DNA of 50,525 nt from Streptococcus sp. 121 (lineage in GTDB: Bacteria > Bacillota > Bacilli > Lactobacillales > Streptococcaceae): assembly GCF_016458205.1 (NCBI RefSeq), contig NZ_JAEMED010000011.1, positions 1 through 50,525 on the forward strand. The letters are read 5' to 3'. Under the pieces are notes generated by a model that saw nothing but the letters and a program-made list of their open reading frames with translations, ran no database searches and was not told the DNA's origin. The first letter of the stretch is position 1. Every line of letters starts with the position of its first letter. Position numbers and translations under genes: made by a program. Positions 36,748 to 43,052 of this stretch are shown here, in pieces.

Positions 36748-37530
36748 TTACAAAATTACTGTTCCCACAACGTCAACATCATCGTACTCAGTCAAGATAA
36801 TGTCGTCATATTCTGAATTAAGAGAAATAAGTCGGACTTCCTGATTGTGTTTGTACAACTTTTTGATGTACGCTTCGTTGTTTACAATGATAATAATAAT
36901 CTGCCCATGATTAACATTTTTGGTTTTACGAACAAAGACAATTTCACCATCTTGGAAAAGTGGCTCCATTGAATTTCCACGAACCCTTAAAGCTATATCG
37001 TGATCTGGTACAGGTTTAGGATACATGATGGATTCTATCGATTCATCGGATAACCAAGTTCCTCTACCAGCTGAAGGTTCCCCGTAGATAAGAACCTCTT
37101 CATATTCATCTTCTTCATATTGCTTGTAAAGAGGAATAACTTTATTACTGTCGTATTGCACGGGTTGTTCTTGGACTGTATTCTGCTCCTCCAACTGTTT
37201 TTCAGCGATATCTAAAACCACTAACTGACGTTCTGGTACGAGTTTACTAGAAGTATCTGTGATTTGTTGGAGGGTGGAAGACTCAATTTCATTTGTTTGA
37301 TGCTTTTCGATTGAAGGTTCTTTATCTTCAATTAAGTCTGATTTTTGAATACCAAAGTAATTTGCAAGAAGTTCAACTTTCCCGATCCTCGGATACGTAA
37401 TTCCTTTTGTCCAATCTCTCACAGTAGTGTACTTTAAATCTAAATCGGCACATAATTGGTTTCTATCCACACCTTTTTTCTCCATATAGTAAACAAGGTT
37501 GCGAGCAAATATTTCTTTATTCCCAGACAT
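36748..37530 (-). CDS. CI-like phage repressor (HTH plus S24 peptidase domain)
   Basis: 260 residues from the ATG at 37530, with AGAGGTG 6 nt upstream; an in-frame GTG three codons earlier lies inside that site. HTH_3 domain (about 1-65), low-complexity linker, then a LexA/S24 domain: cleavage site Ala-Gly in EPSAGRG near 155, catalytic Ser in GNSMEPLF near 193, and Lys in AYIKKLYK near 230. Such repressors self-cleave with RecA after DNA damage, giving SOS induction. Transcribed leftward from the promoter with an operator in its spacer. Confidence 0.92.
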   Translation of the reverse strand: MSGNKEIFARNLVYYMEKKGVDRNQLCADLDLKYTTVRDWTKGITYPRIGKVELLANYFGIQKSDLIEDKEPSIEKHQTNEIESSTLQQITDTSSKLVPERQLVVLDIAEKQLEEQNTVQEQPVQYDSNKVIPLYKQYEEDEYEEVLIYGEPSAGRGTWLSDESIESIMYPKPVPDHDIALRVRGNSMEPLFQDGEIVFVRKTKNVNHGQIIIIIVNNEAYIKKLYKHNQEVRLISLNSEYDDIILTEYDDVDVVGTVIL

Positions 37531-37554
37531 ATAAAACACCTCTTTCTAAGTAAT

Positions 37555-37583
37555 ATTTTACGGTAAAAACGCAAAAAAATCAA
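37555..37583 (-). promoter_or_regulatory. Repressor promoter with degenerate operator in the spacer
   Basis: Minus strand TTGATT (37583-37578), 17-bp spacer, TAAAAT (37560-37555). The stretch 37559-37573 matches 11 of 15 positions of the operator palindrome found at 37609. Confidence 0.65.
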
Positions 37584-37601
37584 GAAAAACGAAAAAAGTT
37601 C

Positions 37602-37630
37602 TTGACATTGCGGTTTAACCGCAGTATACT
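37602..37630 (+). promoter_or_regulatory. Early rightward promoter with operator in the spacer
   Basis: Consensus TTGACA (37602-37607), 17-bp spacer, TATACT (37625-37630). The palindrome TGCGGTTTAACCGCA (37609-37623) fills the spacer, so bound repressor would block RNA polymerase directly. Confidence 0.85.
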
Positions 37631-37678
37631 ATAGTCAAGGTCAAGGAAGGCCTATTGAAAAGAAAGGAGGTGTCGGCG

Positions 37679-37882
37679 ATGCAGTGGACTCTAAAAATGT
37701 TGCGAGTTAAAGAAAACTTGTCACAAAAACAAGCAGGAGATATTTTTAGTGTTAGTCCAGAAACTTGGTCTAATTGGGAACGAGGGAAAACAACTCCCGA
37801 CGTAAAGACAGCATATAAAATCGCAGAGCATTTCAATGTATCACTTGATGATATTATTTTTTTAGATACTTTTGCGGTTTAA
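37679..37882 (+). CDS. Cro-like HTH repressor
   Basis: 67 residues from the ATG at 37679, with AAGGAGG 8 nt upstream; an upstream in-frame TTG has no site. Single HTH_3/XRE domain (LSQKQAGDIFSVSPETWSNWERG), first gene of the rightward early region and divergent from the CI-like repressor. Expected to bind the same operators and favour the lytic path. Its last codons and stop (GCG GTT TAA) lie inside an operator copy. Confidence 0.87.
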   Translation: MQWTLKMLRVKENLSQKQAGDIFSVSPETWSNWERGKTTPDVKTAYKIAEHFNVSLDDIIFLDTFAV

Positions 37883-37887
37883 CCGCA
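37873..37887. promoter_or_regulatory. Operator copy overlapping the cro stop codon
   Basis: TGCGGTTTAACCGCA, identical over 15 bp to the palindrome in the early promoter spacer, 264 bp downstream of it. The TAA stop of cro is its centre. Confidence 0.85.
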
Positions 37888-37960
37888 CTAGCATCCCCGA
37901 GCGAACACATTCATTCTGCGGGTGATTGAAGATTTTGGTATTAAGTGAGGAGGGTGCACA

Positions 37961-38122
37961 ATGAGACCTAAAAGATACCCCTATTCAAGACCAAGATATC
38001 AAAAAATTGTTATTAACGAGGAGTACCTTACGTTTTCAGATAGGACTTTTCAAGTAATTGAGTTAAAAAATGCTTGGACCGGAAAAATCGTAGACTATCG
38101 TCATGAAGTGAGAGGAGGGTAA
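37961..38122 (+). CDS. Small phage protein, unknown
   Basis: 53 residues; GAGGAGGGTG lies 6 nt before the ATG. Basic and aromatic-rich at the start (MRPKRYPYSRPRYQKIV), no membrane segment. I do not recognise it. It follows cro after about 80 bp that hold one operator copy. Confidence 0.55.
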   Translation: MRPKRYPYSRPRYQKIVINEEYLTFSDRTFQVIELKNAWTGKIVDYRHEVRGG

Positions 38123-38145
38123 GGGATCAGCTAAAGGTTCAAAAT

Positions 38146-38170
38146 AAAAAAAAGCCTGCTCAATGGCAGG
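38146..38170 (-). terminator. Leftward intrinsic terminator
   Basis: CCTGC (38155-38159) / GCAGG (38166-38170), 6-nt loop; read leftward, a G-C step is followed by eight T. Fits the end of the leftward membrane-protein gene 38265-38729. Confidence 0.6.
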
Positions 38171-38231
38171 TGGAAAAGATGTTAGGTATCAATTGTGAAT
38201 ATTGATGGAGTAATTTGATGAGGAGGAAGTC

Positions 38232-38366
38232 ATGGAGCTGCTATTTTATGGGATATTAATCGGATTACTTGTTGTCGTTCTGATCGGTCATTTCGTGATT
38301 ATCGCTGTAGACCGAGAGTTTAAAGAACGAGAAGACAAGGACGATAAAGGCAATCCACCCAGTTAA
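38232..38366 (+). CDS. Small single-span membrane protein, unknown
   Basis: 44 residues, AGGAGG 5-6 nt before the ATG. Membrane helix about 3-26, then a highly charged tail (DREFKEREDKDDKGNPPS). Its 3' 102 bp overlap, in antiparallel, the end of the leftward gene 38265-38729. Unknown function; small membrane proteins are common in phage early regions. Confidence 0.55.
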   Translation: MELLFYGILIGLLVVVLIGHFVIIAVDREFKEREDKDDKGNPPS

Positions 38367-38729
38367 GATTGATAATTGCAATTCGGATAGTACCAAAGTG
38401 GCGGTTAGAATAAGCCATGTAGATATCCCCATTGAAACTGTTATCTTGGAATAGTTTTTGTAATTTTCTTTTGTAAAAAGTTTTCTTTGTAGACCGATGT
38501 TCAGACAGTAACGAATGGGGCCGAAGAACAGCAAGCAAATAAAAGAAATGATAGATATATTCTGAATCTTTATGACGGTGAAATCTTTAATAAATTCACC
38601 TAAAACCGTATTATCGATTATTAGAATTTTGTTCTCAATAGTTTTTGTAAAAAGAAGTATGGAAGCTAAGGGAGGGATTACTCCGAACAGTACAATGTCG
38701 AAGAAATAATGGAATTTTGATTGTTTCAT
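38265..38729 (-). CDS. Phage-borne multi-span membrane protein (moron-like), unknown
   Basis: 154 residues with four probable membrane helices (about 10-28, 50-72, 97-116, 120-138) and a hydrophilic tail ending MTDQNDNK. No family recognised. It runs against the early transcripts and has its own promoter (TTCATA, 17 bp, TATAAT at 38789-38761) and terminator (38146-38170), the make-up of a moron that can be expressed in the lysogen. Ribosome-binding site AAGGA is weak and about 10 nt from the ATG. A role in lysogen fitness or phage exclusion is a guess. Confidence 0.6.
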   Translation of the reverse strand: MKQSKFHYFFDIVLFGVIPPLASILLFTKTIENKILIIDNTVLGEFIKDFTVIKIQNISIISFICLLFFGPIRYCLNIGLQRKLFTKENYKNYSKITVSMGISTWLILTATLVLSELQLSILTGWIAFIVLVFSFFKLSVYSDNHEMTDQNDNK

Positions 38730-38760
38730 GATACTTGTTTCCTTATCTCGTAATGATTTT

Positions 38761-38789
38761 ATTATATCAGATGGAGAGAGGAGTATGAA
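38761..38789 (-). promoter_or_regulatory. Promoter of the leftward membrane-protein gene
   Basis: Minus strand TTCATA (38789-38784), 17 bp, TATAAT (38766-38761), 32 bp upstream of the gene start. It overlaps a plus-strand GAGAGGAG site followed by an eight-codon frame that stops at 38810. Confidence 0.6.
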
Positions 38790-38799
38790 TAACGATGTT

Positions 38800-38849
38800 A
38801 AAAAGCCCTAGCGACGGCAATCGCTAAGGGGCTGATGAAAAATATTCAC
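38800..38849 (-). ncRNA. Candidate short leftward RNA 1
   Basis: Extended -10 TGGTATAAT on the minus strand (38862-38854); predicted start at 38847-38849. After about 15 nt comes a stem (TAGCGA/TCGCTA and AGCCC/GGGCT, with a two-base bulge; 38804-38833) and five T (38804-38800). Transcript about 49 nt, no evident ribosome-binding site. The hairpin has a T run only in the leftward sense. Confidence 0.45.
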
Positions 38850-38877
38850 GTTAATTATACCACAGAAAGGAGAGACT

Positions 38878-39090
38878 ATGAGTCAGCAACATCAAAAGTG
38901 GCTTGAGCTAGTTAAACAAAAGATGGAGCAGAAATCTTGGTCAAAAAGTGACTTAGCTCAGGTTTGTGGAGTGACACTGGCAATGATTACTCGTTTGCTT
39001 AATGAAGGTCATGGTAGTGATAATTTTAAACTACTAGTATCTAAGAAGCTCAATATTCGAGAAAGTTGGACAACTTTGGAGGAAAATTAA
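38878..39090 (+). CDS. Small phage HTH protein
   Basis: 70 residues, AAAGGAG 6 nt before the ATG. Predicted helix-turn-helix (SKSDLAQVCGVTLAMITRLLNEG) resembling Cro/C1-type or XRE DNA-binding domains, but with no dimerisation tail. Possible early regulator or anti-repressor; not recognised further. Its stop codon overlaps a possible start of the next frame (TAATG). Confidence 0.65.
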   Translation: MSQQHQKWLELVKQKMEQKSWSKSDLAQVCGVTLAMITRLLNEGHGSDNFKLLVSKKLNIRESWTTLEEN

Positions 39091-39093
39091 TGA

Positions 39094-39210
39094 ATGAAGA
39101 ACAAAAAAAAGTCCGCACTATTATTAACGGACGATAATGAAGTAAATGTGAAGTATAGGATTGGGACTGATGGGAAAGAGGGAAGTGAATGGAAAATCAA
39201 TTTTTATTAG
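39094..39210 (+). CDS. Possible small phage protein
   Basis: 38 residues: MKNKKKSALLLTDDNEVNVK and a short remainder ending WKINFY. GGAGG lies 11 nt before this ATG, a little far; another ATG at 39090 is better spaced but gives only 15 codons. Overlaps the next gene's start by 22 bp. A hairpin with a leftward T run lies inside it. Weak call. Confidence 0.35.
   Translation: MKNKKKSALLLTDDNEVNVKYRIGTDGKEGSEWKINFY
39103..39132 (-). terminator. Possible leftward terminator
   Basis: GTCCG (39111-39115) / CGGAC (39128-39132), 12-nt loop, eight T in the leftward sense. The stem is short; a minus-strand TATACT near 39160 could feed it, but no -35 is clear. Confidence 0.4.
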
Positions 39211-39335
39211 CTTTAATTTTAGGGTTAGTTTTATCTATTATTTTTTCGGTAGGTGCATTTCTTTTGTCAAGCTACCTATCTAAAAAAGAACTTTACAAAA
39301 TGTATAAAGAGATTTGGGACTATAAAAAGAAGTAG
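39189..39335 (+). CDS. Small single-span membrane protein, unknown
   Basis: 48 residues. GAGGGAAG lies close to the ATG. One membrane helix (about 5-28) and a basic tail (SKKELYKMYKEIWDYKKK). No family recognised. Its stop codon lies in the stem of the leftward terminator of the gene at 39367-39699. Confidence 0.55.
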   Translation: MENQFLLALILGLVLSIIFSVGAFLLSSYLSKKELYKMYKEIWDYKKK

Positions 39336-39350
39336 GTGATACTACTTCTT
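39324..39350 (-). terminator. Leftward terminator after the coiled-coil gene
   Basis: AAGAAGTAG (39327-39335) / CTACTTCTT (39342-39350), 6-nt loop; five A at 39324-39328 give the T run on the minus strand. It lies 16 bp past the stop of the leftward gene. Confidence 0.7.
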
Positions 39351-39366
39351 CCTGGAAAGTTTTCTA

Positions 39367-39699
39367 TTATGGATTGCGTTGTTTTTTCACCTCATCGCTA
39401 ATTGCTTCTTGTAAAGCAGGTGCCGCAGCATTCATCACCATACCAAACATTTCTTTGGTCATGTCAAGTTCAGATTGTTTTTGGATATTTTCTAATTCTA
39501 ACTTATGAGCTTCTTTCATTTTTTCAAGTTCATTTTTATGACTCTTTTCTAGAGTTTCCATATCATGTTTGAATTGTTCCCTAAGAGATTTGATATCGGA
39601 CTGATTTTTTAACCAAGATGCACAAAAACTTAACAAACCGGTGATGGCAGCAGGAATTGTAGCAGTAGTGAGTGTTAGCCAAAATTGAAAATTTTCCAT
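39367..39699 (-). CDS. Membrane-anchored coiled-coil phage protein, unknown
   Basis: 110 residues from the ATG at 39699, with TTGGAGG 5 nt upstream; the longer frame starts at a TTG inside that site. One membrane helix (about 6-28), then a long, regular coiled coil (about 35-85, MKEAHKLELENIQ) and a short helical end. It has its own extended -10 (39733-39725) and terminator, and runs against the early transcripts. The layout suggests a membrane-tethered oligomer; holin-like or exclusion roles are possible but nothing shows them. Confidence 0.6.
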   Translation of the reverse strand: MENFQFWLTLTTATIPAAITGLLSFCASWLKNQSDIKSLREQFKHDMETLEKSHKNELEKMKEAHKLELENIQKQSELDMTKEMFGMVMNAAAPALQEAISDEVKKQRNP

Positions 39700-39724
39700 A
39701 AACGCCTCCAATCATTTTATTTTA

Positions 39725-39733
39725 ATTATACCA
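39725..39733 (-). promoter_or_regulatory. Extended -10 promoter of the coiled-coil gene
   Basis: Minus strand TGGTATAAT. A TTGACA lies 19 bp upstream, overlapping the start codon region of the rightward gene at 39749. Same TGTGGTATAATT-like context as at 38854 and 41558. Confidence 0.55.
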
Positions 39734-39748
39734 CTGAAAGGTGAAGTT

Positions 39749-40072
39749 ATGTCAAAAGTTGAAATTACATATCGCGCCGTTGGCGAAAAAGAAGAAGCAA
39801 CCTACGGAGACTATGCTCATCTAATGGAGCGTTGGGAAGGTTTGACAGAAGGTACTGCCAAGAATTGGGCTACTGAGATGCGGAACCATCCAGACTTTGC
39901 TCAGTTTGTTTATAACCCTACGCACAAGCTATTCTTTGTGGATTATGAAGGTTTCCGACTGTTTGTCAAATGGAAATCTAGAAACCGATTTAAGACTAAA
40001 AAAGAAACTCTTGCTGAAATGCTGGAGAATATCAAAATCGAAGAACAAATTCGAAAGGGATTATCATGCTAG
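39749..40072 (+). CDS. Phage early protein, possible winged-helix/excisionase-like
   Basis: 107 residues, GAAAGGTG before the ATG. The middle (LTEGTAKNWATEMRNHPDFAQ, then FFVDYEGFRLFVKWKSRNRF) resembles the helix-plus-wing pattern of small phage DNA-binding proteins such as DUF771/excisionase-like ones. I cannot name the family. Overlaps the next gene by 7 bp. Confidence 0.5.
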   Translation: MSKVEITYRAVGEKEEATYGDYAHLMERWEGLTEGTAKNWATEMRNHPDFAQFVYNPTHKLFFVDYEGFRLFVKWKSRNRFKTKKETLAEMLENIKIEEQIRKGLSC

Positions 40073-40347
40073 AAACAATCAAAAACTTATCAATTATTTT
40101 CGCACTAAATGTCGCATCAGTATCCGCAGTTCATCTCATGATCAAAGCGGCACGCTTGAAGCGTAAGCAAAAACGAGATGCTGAACTTGCAGCAGTCAAA
40201 GCTCAGGCTTACGAACAGGCTAAGTTTGACCTGGAGCAGAAATACGACCAGGAACGTGAAGAGTATAAGCGAAACTATAAAATGCTTGATGTAGACTATG
40301 ATCGTGCTGCTATGGCTAAGCCAGCTAATGTGATTGAGATGTATTAA
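40066..40347 (+). CDS. Small phage membrane protein with charged coiled tail
   Basis: 93 residues: one membrane helix (about 6-27), then a charged helical region (RLKRKQKRDAELAAVKAQAY and on) likely to be a coiled coil. AAAGGG upstream within the preceding gene. No family recognised; in the same tightly packed operon. Confidence 0.6.
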   Translation: MLETIKNLSIIFALNVASVSAVHLMIKAARLKRKQKRDAELAAVKAQAYEQAKFDLEQKYDQEREEYKRNYKMLDVDYDRAAMAKPANVIEMY

Positions 40348-40358
40348 GGAGATAAAGA

Positions 40359-40589
40359 ATGACTGTTGGAAAAATTCTCCCAAAAGATAAACTTCTTATA
40401 ACCTTTCATCAAGCTTCTACAAAACACCCTGAGAATGGTGAAGAGATTGATATTTCTATATCTGGAGCTTCTCCCGTGATCACTTATAAAGGAAAGAGAG
40501 TTTATTGGGATATTCAAGAAATGATTCGAGAAGCAGTGGATTTAATCGATATGGAGGAAAAAGAAAGTGGATCAAGTAGAGATTTTTGA
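40359..40589 (+). CDS. Small phage protein, unknown
   Basis: 76 residues, AAGGAG 6 nt before the ATG. Soluble, mixed alpha/beta by appearance (GKRVYWDIQEMIREAVDLID). Not recognised. Overlaps the following gene by 23 bp. Confidence 0.55.
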   Translation: MTVGKILPKDKLLITFHQASTKHPENGEEIDISISGASPVITYKGKRVYWDIQEMIREAVDLIDMEEKESGSSRDF

Positions 40590-40926
40590 ACGTGATCTAG
40601 CGCTTCTAGGCGTTAATCAAATCCGAACAGTGGTACTGAACGACATGACTTGTGTTATCCGCCGAGTTGATACTCTTCATCTGCGCGGATATGTAGAAGT
40701 AGACGATGATGTAGATCCAGAGATTATTGATTGTCACGGGGGGATTACCTTTGATCGTAAAGAGGTTCACGGTTTCCCGACCGATAGTCGCTATATTGGA
40801 TTTGACTGTGCCCATGCGGGAGATTGGGTTCCAGGTCTCTGGTCTTCTGGTGTTTATCGTGATGTTGGCTTTGTATTGGGAGAGCTATATAGAATGACAG
40901 CTCAACTGAAAGGAGAGATAGTATGA
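40567..40926 (+). CDS. Conserved phage protein with HGGITF / GFDCAHAGD motifs
   Basis: 119 residues from a GTG, with GGAGG 9 nt upstream. The C-half holds IDCHGGITFDRKEVHG and YIGFDCAHAGDWVPG, a Cys/His/Asp-rich pair of motifs that I recall from small proteins of many unrelated phages without a known function. The invariant look of these residues suggests a metal or active site, but this is inference. Overlaps the next gene (ATGA-type, 4 bp). Confidence 0.6.
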   Translation: MDQVEIFERDLALLGVNQIRTVVLNDMTCVIRRVDTLHLRGYVEVDDDVDPEIIDCHGGITFDRKEVHGFPTDSRYIGFDCAHAGDWVPGLWSSGVYRDVGFVLGELYRMTAQLKGEIV

Positions 40927-41267
40927 CACAAGCTGAACGAGTTAGAGAATTTTATCGGGATAATCCAACGGTGAAAGCTAAGGAAGCTGCTGAGAAATTA
41001 GATATCCTCTACAGTTCTGTAAAGGCCTATATCGCTAAGGATATAAAAGCGGGGCGGTGTTTGAGATTATCGGATGGTTCTCTTGATTATAGTAATTATT
41101 TCAAGGTATCAGAAGAAGTCGGAAGTTTGAGAGAGTGGCAGAACGAGGTTAGACGTGAGCTAATCGAACAGCTACTTGAAGCGAATCGACATGAGACGGC
41201 TAGCGACCAAATCAGATTAAATGCCAAGGAAATCAATAAGCTACTGAATGAGGTGACTCGGCTATGA
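40923..41267 (+). CDS. Phage HTH protein
   Basis: 114 residues, AAAGGAG 6-7 nt before the ATG. N-terminal helix-turn-helix (VREFYRDNPTVKAKEAAEKL, then YSSVKAYIAKDIKAG) like HTH domains of phage replication or terminase-like proteins, then a coiled helical tail (about 70-112). Probably DNA-binding; role unknown. Overlaps the next start by 4 bp. Confidence 0.65.
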   Translation: MTQAERVREFYRDNPTVKAKEAAEKLDILYSSVKAYIAKDIKAGRCLRLSDGSLDYSNYFKVSEEVGSLREWQNEVRRELIEQLLEANRHETASDQIRLNAKEINKLLNEVTRL

Positions 41268-41497
41268 ATGATTTATTAGAGTATGCTCTACTTTATTTGG
41301 AAGAAGAATTGTCTGTTTGTGACAACGAATATTTAGAGTTGGATATAGATCTTTCTGAACATCCACAAGCTGAGCTCATTCGAGACTGGGTAGTGGTAGA
41401 TAACCCAAGGTTCAAAAAAGGATTACATGATTCCCCTCATTACCGGGCTCAGATTTCCTATGATTTGAACCGAGTTAGAGAGCTGTTAGGGAGGTGA
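41264..41497 (+). CDS. Small phage protein, unknown
   Basis: 77 residues, acidic (EYLELDIDLSEHPQAELIRD), start overlapping the previous stop (ATGA). Not recognised. Last gene before the leftward RNA unit at 41514-41551. Confidence 0.55.
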   Translation: MNDLLEYALLYLEEELSVCDNEYLELDIDLSEHPQAELIRDWVVVDNPRFKKGLHDSPHYRAQISYDLNRVRELLGR

Positions 41498-41513
41498 TGA
41501 CTTATGGAGAATT

Positions 41514-41551
41514 AAAAAAGACGGCATAAGGAATGCCGTCACCAATAACAC
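41514..41551 (-). ncRNA. Candidate short leftward RNA 2
   Basis: Extended -10 TGGTATAAT on the minus strand (41566-41558); predicted start near 41551. After about 11 nt comes a perfect 8-bp stem (GACGGCAT, 41520-41527, with ATGCCGTC, 41533-41540) and six T (41519-41514). Transcript only about 38 nt. No ribosome-binding site or sensible frame. Shares TGCCGTC with candidate RNA 1. Confidence 0.45.
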
Positions 41552-41578
41552 ACACAAATTATACCACAAAGGAGAGAA

Positions 41579-41887
41579 ATGATGATTGAACTAACATTTA
41601 AAGGCTCTAGCTTAGAAGAAGTTTTTGAGAATATGCGCCAAGCTTTGGGAGAATCAGCTACGAAAGCACCTAAAGCTGTAAAAGAAGAAGTCCAGGAAGA
41701 TGAAACTCCGAATCAAGATGAGAAGATTATAACTTTGGATGAAATTAAGGCTCTGACCAAGGCTAAGATGGAGGAGAAGAAAACCAAGGCTATTAAGGTG
41801 CTGTTAGCTGACTTCGGCGCGGAAAGGATAGACGGGCTTGAGGAAGAGGATTATGCAGCCTTCTATGAAAAACTGGAGGAACTATAA
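41579..41887 (+). CDS. Phage protein, unknown, preceding the DUF2800 gene
   Basis: 102 residues; AAAGGAGAG lies upstream, and the start may be this ATG or the next one three nt later. Acidic and lysine-rich middle (VKEEVQEDETPNQDEK), helical end (ITLDEIKALTKAKMEEK...). The C-terminal part resembles a small HeH/SAP-like or all-helical fold, by appearance only. Abuts the DUF2800 gene (shared base), so coupled. Confidence 0.6.
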   Translation: MMIELTFKGSSLEEVFENMRQALGESATKAPKAVKEEVQEDETPNQDEKIITLDEIKALTKAKMEEKKTKAIKVLLADFGAERIDGLEEEDYAAFYEKLEEL

Positions 41888-43050
41888 TGCCAGTAGAAAC
41901 CCATGCCCTTTTGTCAGCTTCTAGCTCACATCGGTGGCTACACTGTCCAATGCTACCGAGACTAGAAGCAGAGATACCAAGTAAGAACACGGTCTATACT
42001 CAAGAAGGAACCTGTGCTCATGAACTATCAGAAATTAAGCTCATGTATAAATCAGGCAAGATTAAGAAACGTGAGTTCAATAAGAAGCTTAAGGATTTCA
42101 AAGCGAGTGCAGCTTTTTATGACGAAGAGATGGAGGAAATGACAGAGCTCTACACCGACATTGTCATGGAACATTTTAATGCTTATGAGAAGGCTAGCAT
42201 GGAACTAGAGAAACGGGTTGATTTCTCTGACTGGGTGCCTAACGGATTTGGGACCTCTGACGTGGTAATCTTGGCTGACAACACTCTTGAGATTATCGAT
42301 TTGAAATACGGTAAAGGGGTTCCGGTATCCGCTAAGTTGAATCCACAAATGAGTCTCTACGCTTTAGGAGCTTACGCTGCCTATGACCTACTCTATAGCT
42401 TTGACAAGATAAAGATGACAATCGTTCAGCCCCGTTTGGATTCAGTCAGTTCAGTTGAAATTTTCGTAGACGAGTTGCTCTATTGGGCGGATAACTATGT
42501 TTTGCCTAGAGCGTCTCAGGCTGAAATTGGAATTGGAGATTGGGACTTAAATGAGGAAGTCTTAAAATGGTCTCCCGTGGCAGCTAAGCTAGTACCTTGG
42601 GCTCAGAAGAACTGGGAGATTATTGACCGCTACGATTTTGAGGAGCCTGTCTATCTTTCTGATGAGGCCCTGAAAGAGATTCTGGATCGAGCCAGCGAGA
42701 TAAAGAAGTGGGTCGAGTCTGTGGAAGCTTATGCTCTTAAACAAGCCCTGGACGGTAAGGAAGTCCCTGGCTATAAATTAGTAGAAGGTCGAAGTAATCG
42801 GGTTATCACAGACAAAACTAAGGCAATCGACATCCTACATGACAATGGTTTTGATGATGAAATCTATAAACCTAAAGAGCTTCTAGCTATGGGGGCTTTA
42901 GAGAAATTGATTGGCAAGTCTACTTTCGCTGAACTTTTAGCGGAAGTCATTGAAAAGCCACAAGGTAAACCAGTCCTTGTCCAGGAAAGTGACAAGCGAC
43001 CAGCATTAAACAGTTTAGAACAAGCAATTAAAGATTTTGAAGGAGAATAA
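41887..43050 (+). CDS. DUF2800 protein (RecB/Cas4-like PD-(D/E)XK nuclease family)
   Basis: 387 residues. Begins [20 protein letters not shown], typical of DUF2800; a conserved [12 protein letters not shown] block follows. The nuclease-like core is at about 110-160: the [20 protein letters not shown] and IIDLKYGKG segments give the D...DxK pattern of PD-(D/E)XK enzymes, then [10 protein letters not shown]. Cys residues of a Cas4-type iron-sulfur cluster are not all obvious. Expected to process DNA ends during phage replication or recombination. Followed after 2 nt by the DUF2815 gene, a constant pairing in phages. Confidence 0.82.
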   Translation: MPVETHALLSASSSHRWLHCPMLPRLEAEIPSKNTVYTQEGTCAHELSEIKLMYKSGKIKKREFNKKLKDFKASAAFYDEEMEEMTELYTDIVMEHFNAYEKASMELEKRVDFSDWVPNGFGTSDVVILADNTLEIIDLKYGKGVPVSAKLNPQMSLYALGAYAAYDLLYSFDKIKMTIVQPRLDSVSSVEIFVDELLYWADNYVLPRASQAEIGIGDWDLNEEVLKWSPVAAKLVPWAQKNWEIIDRYDFEEPVYLSDEALKEILDRASEIKKWVESVEAYALKQALDGKEVPGYKLVEGRSNRVITDKTKAIDILHDNGFDDEIYKPKELLAMGALEKLIGKSTFAELLAEVIEKPQGKPVLVQESDKRPALNSLEQAIKDFEGE

Positions 43051-43052
43051 TT

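Noticed and set aside
38790..38810. Eight-codon plus-strand frame MNNDVKKP with a good Shine-Dalgarno
   Set aside because: Could be a leader peptide, but it is too short to support and overlaps the leftward promoter and terminator.
41793..41990. Minus-strand frame across the DUF2800 gene start
   Set aside because: Fully antisense to two coupled phage genes, without promoter or ribosome-binding site.
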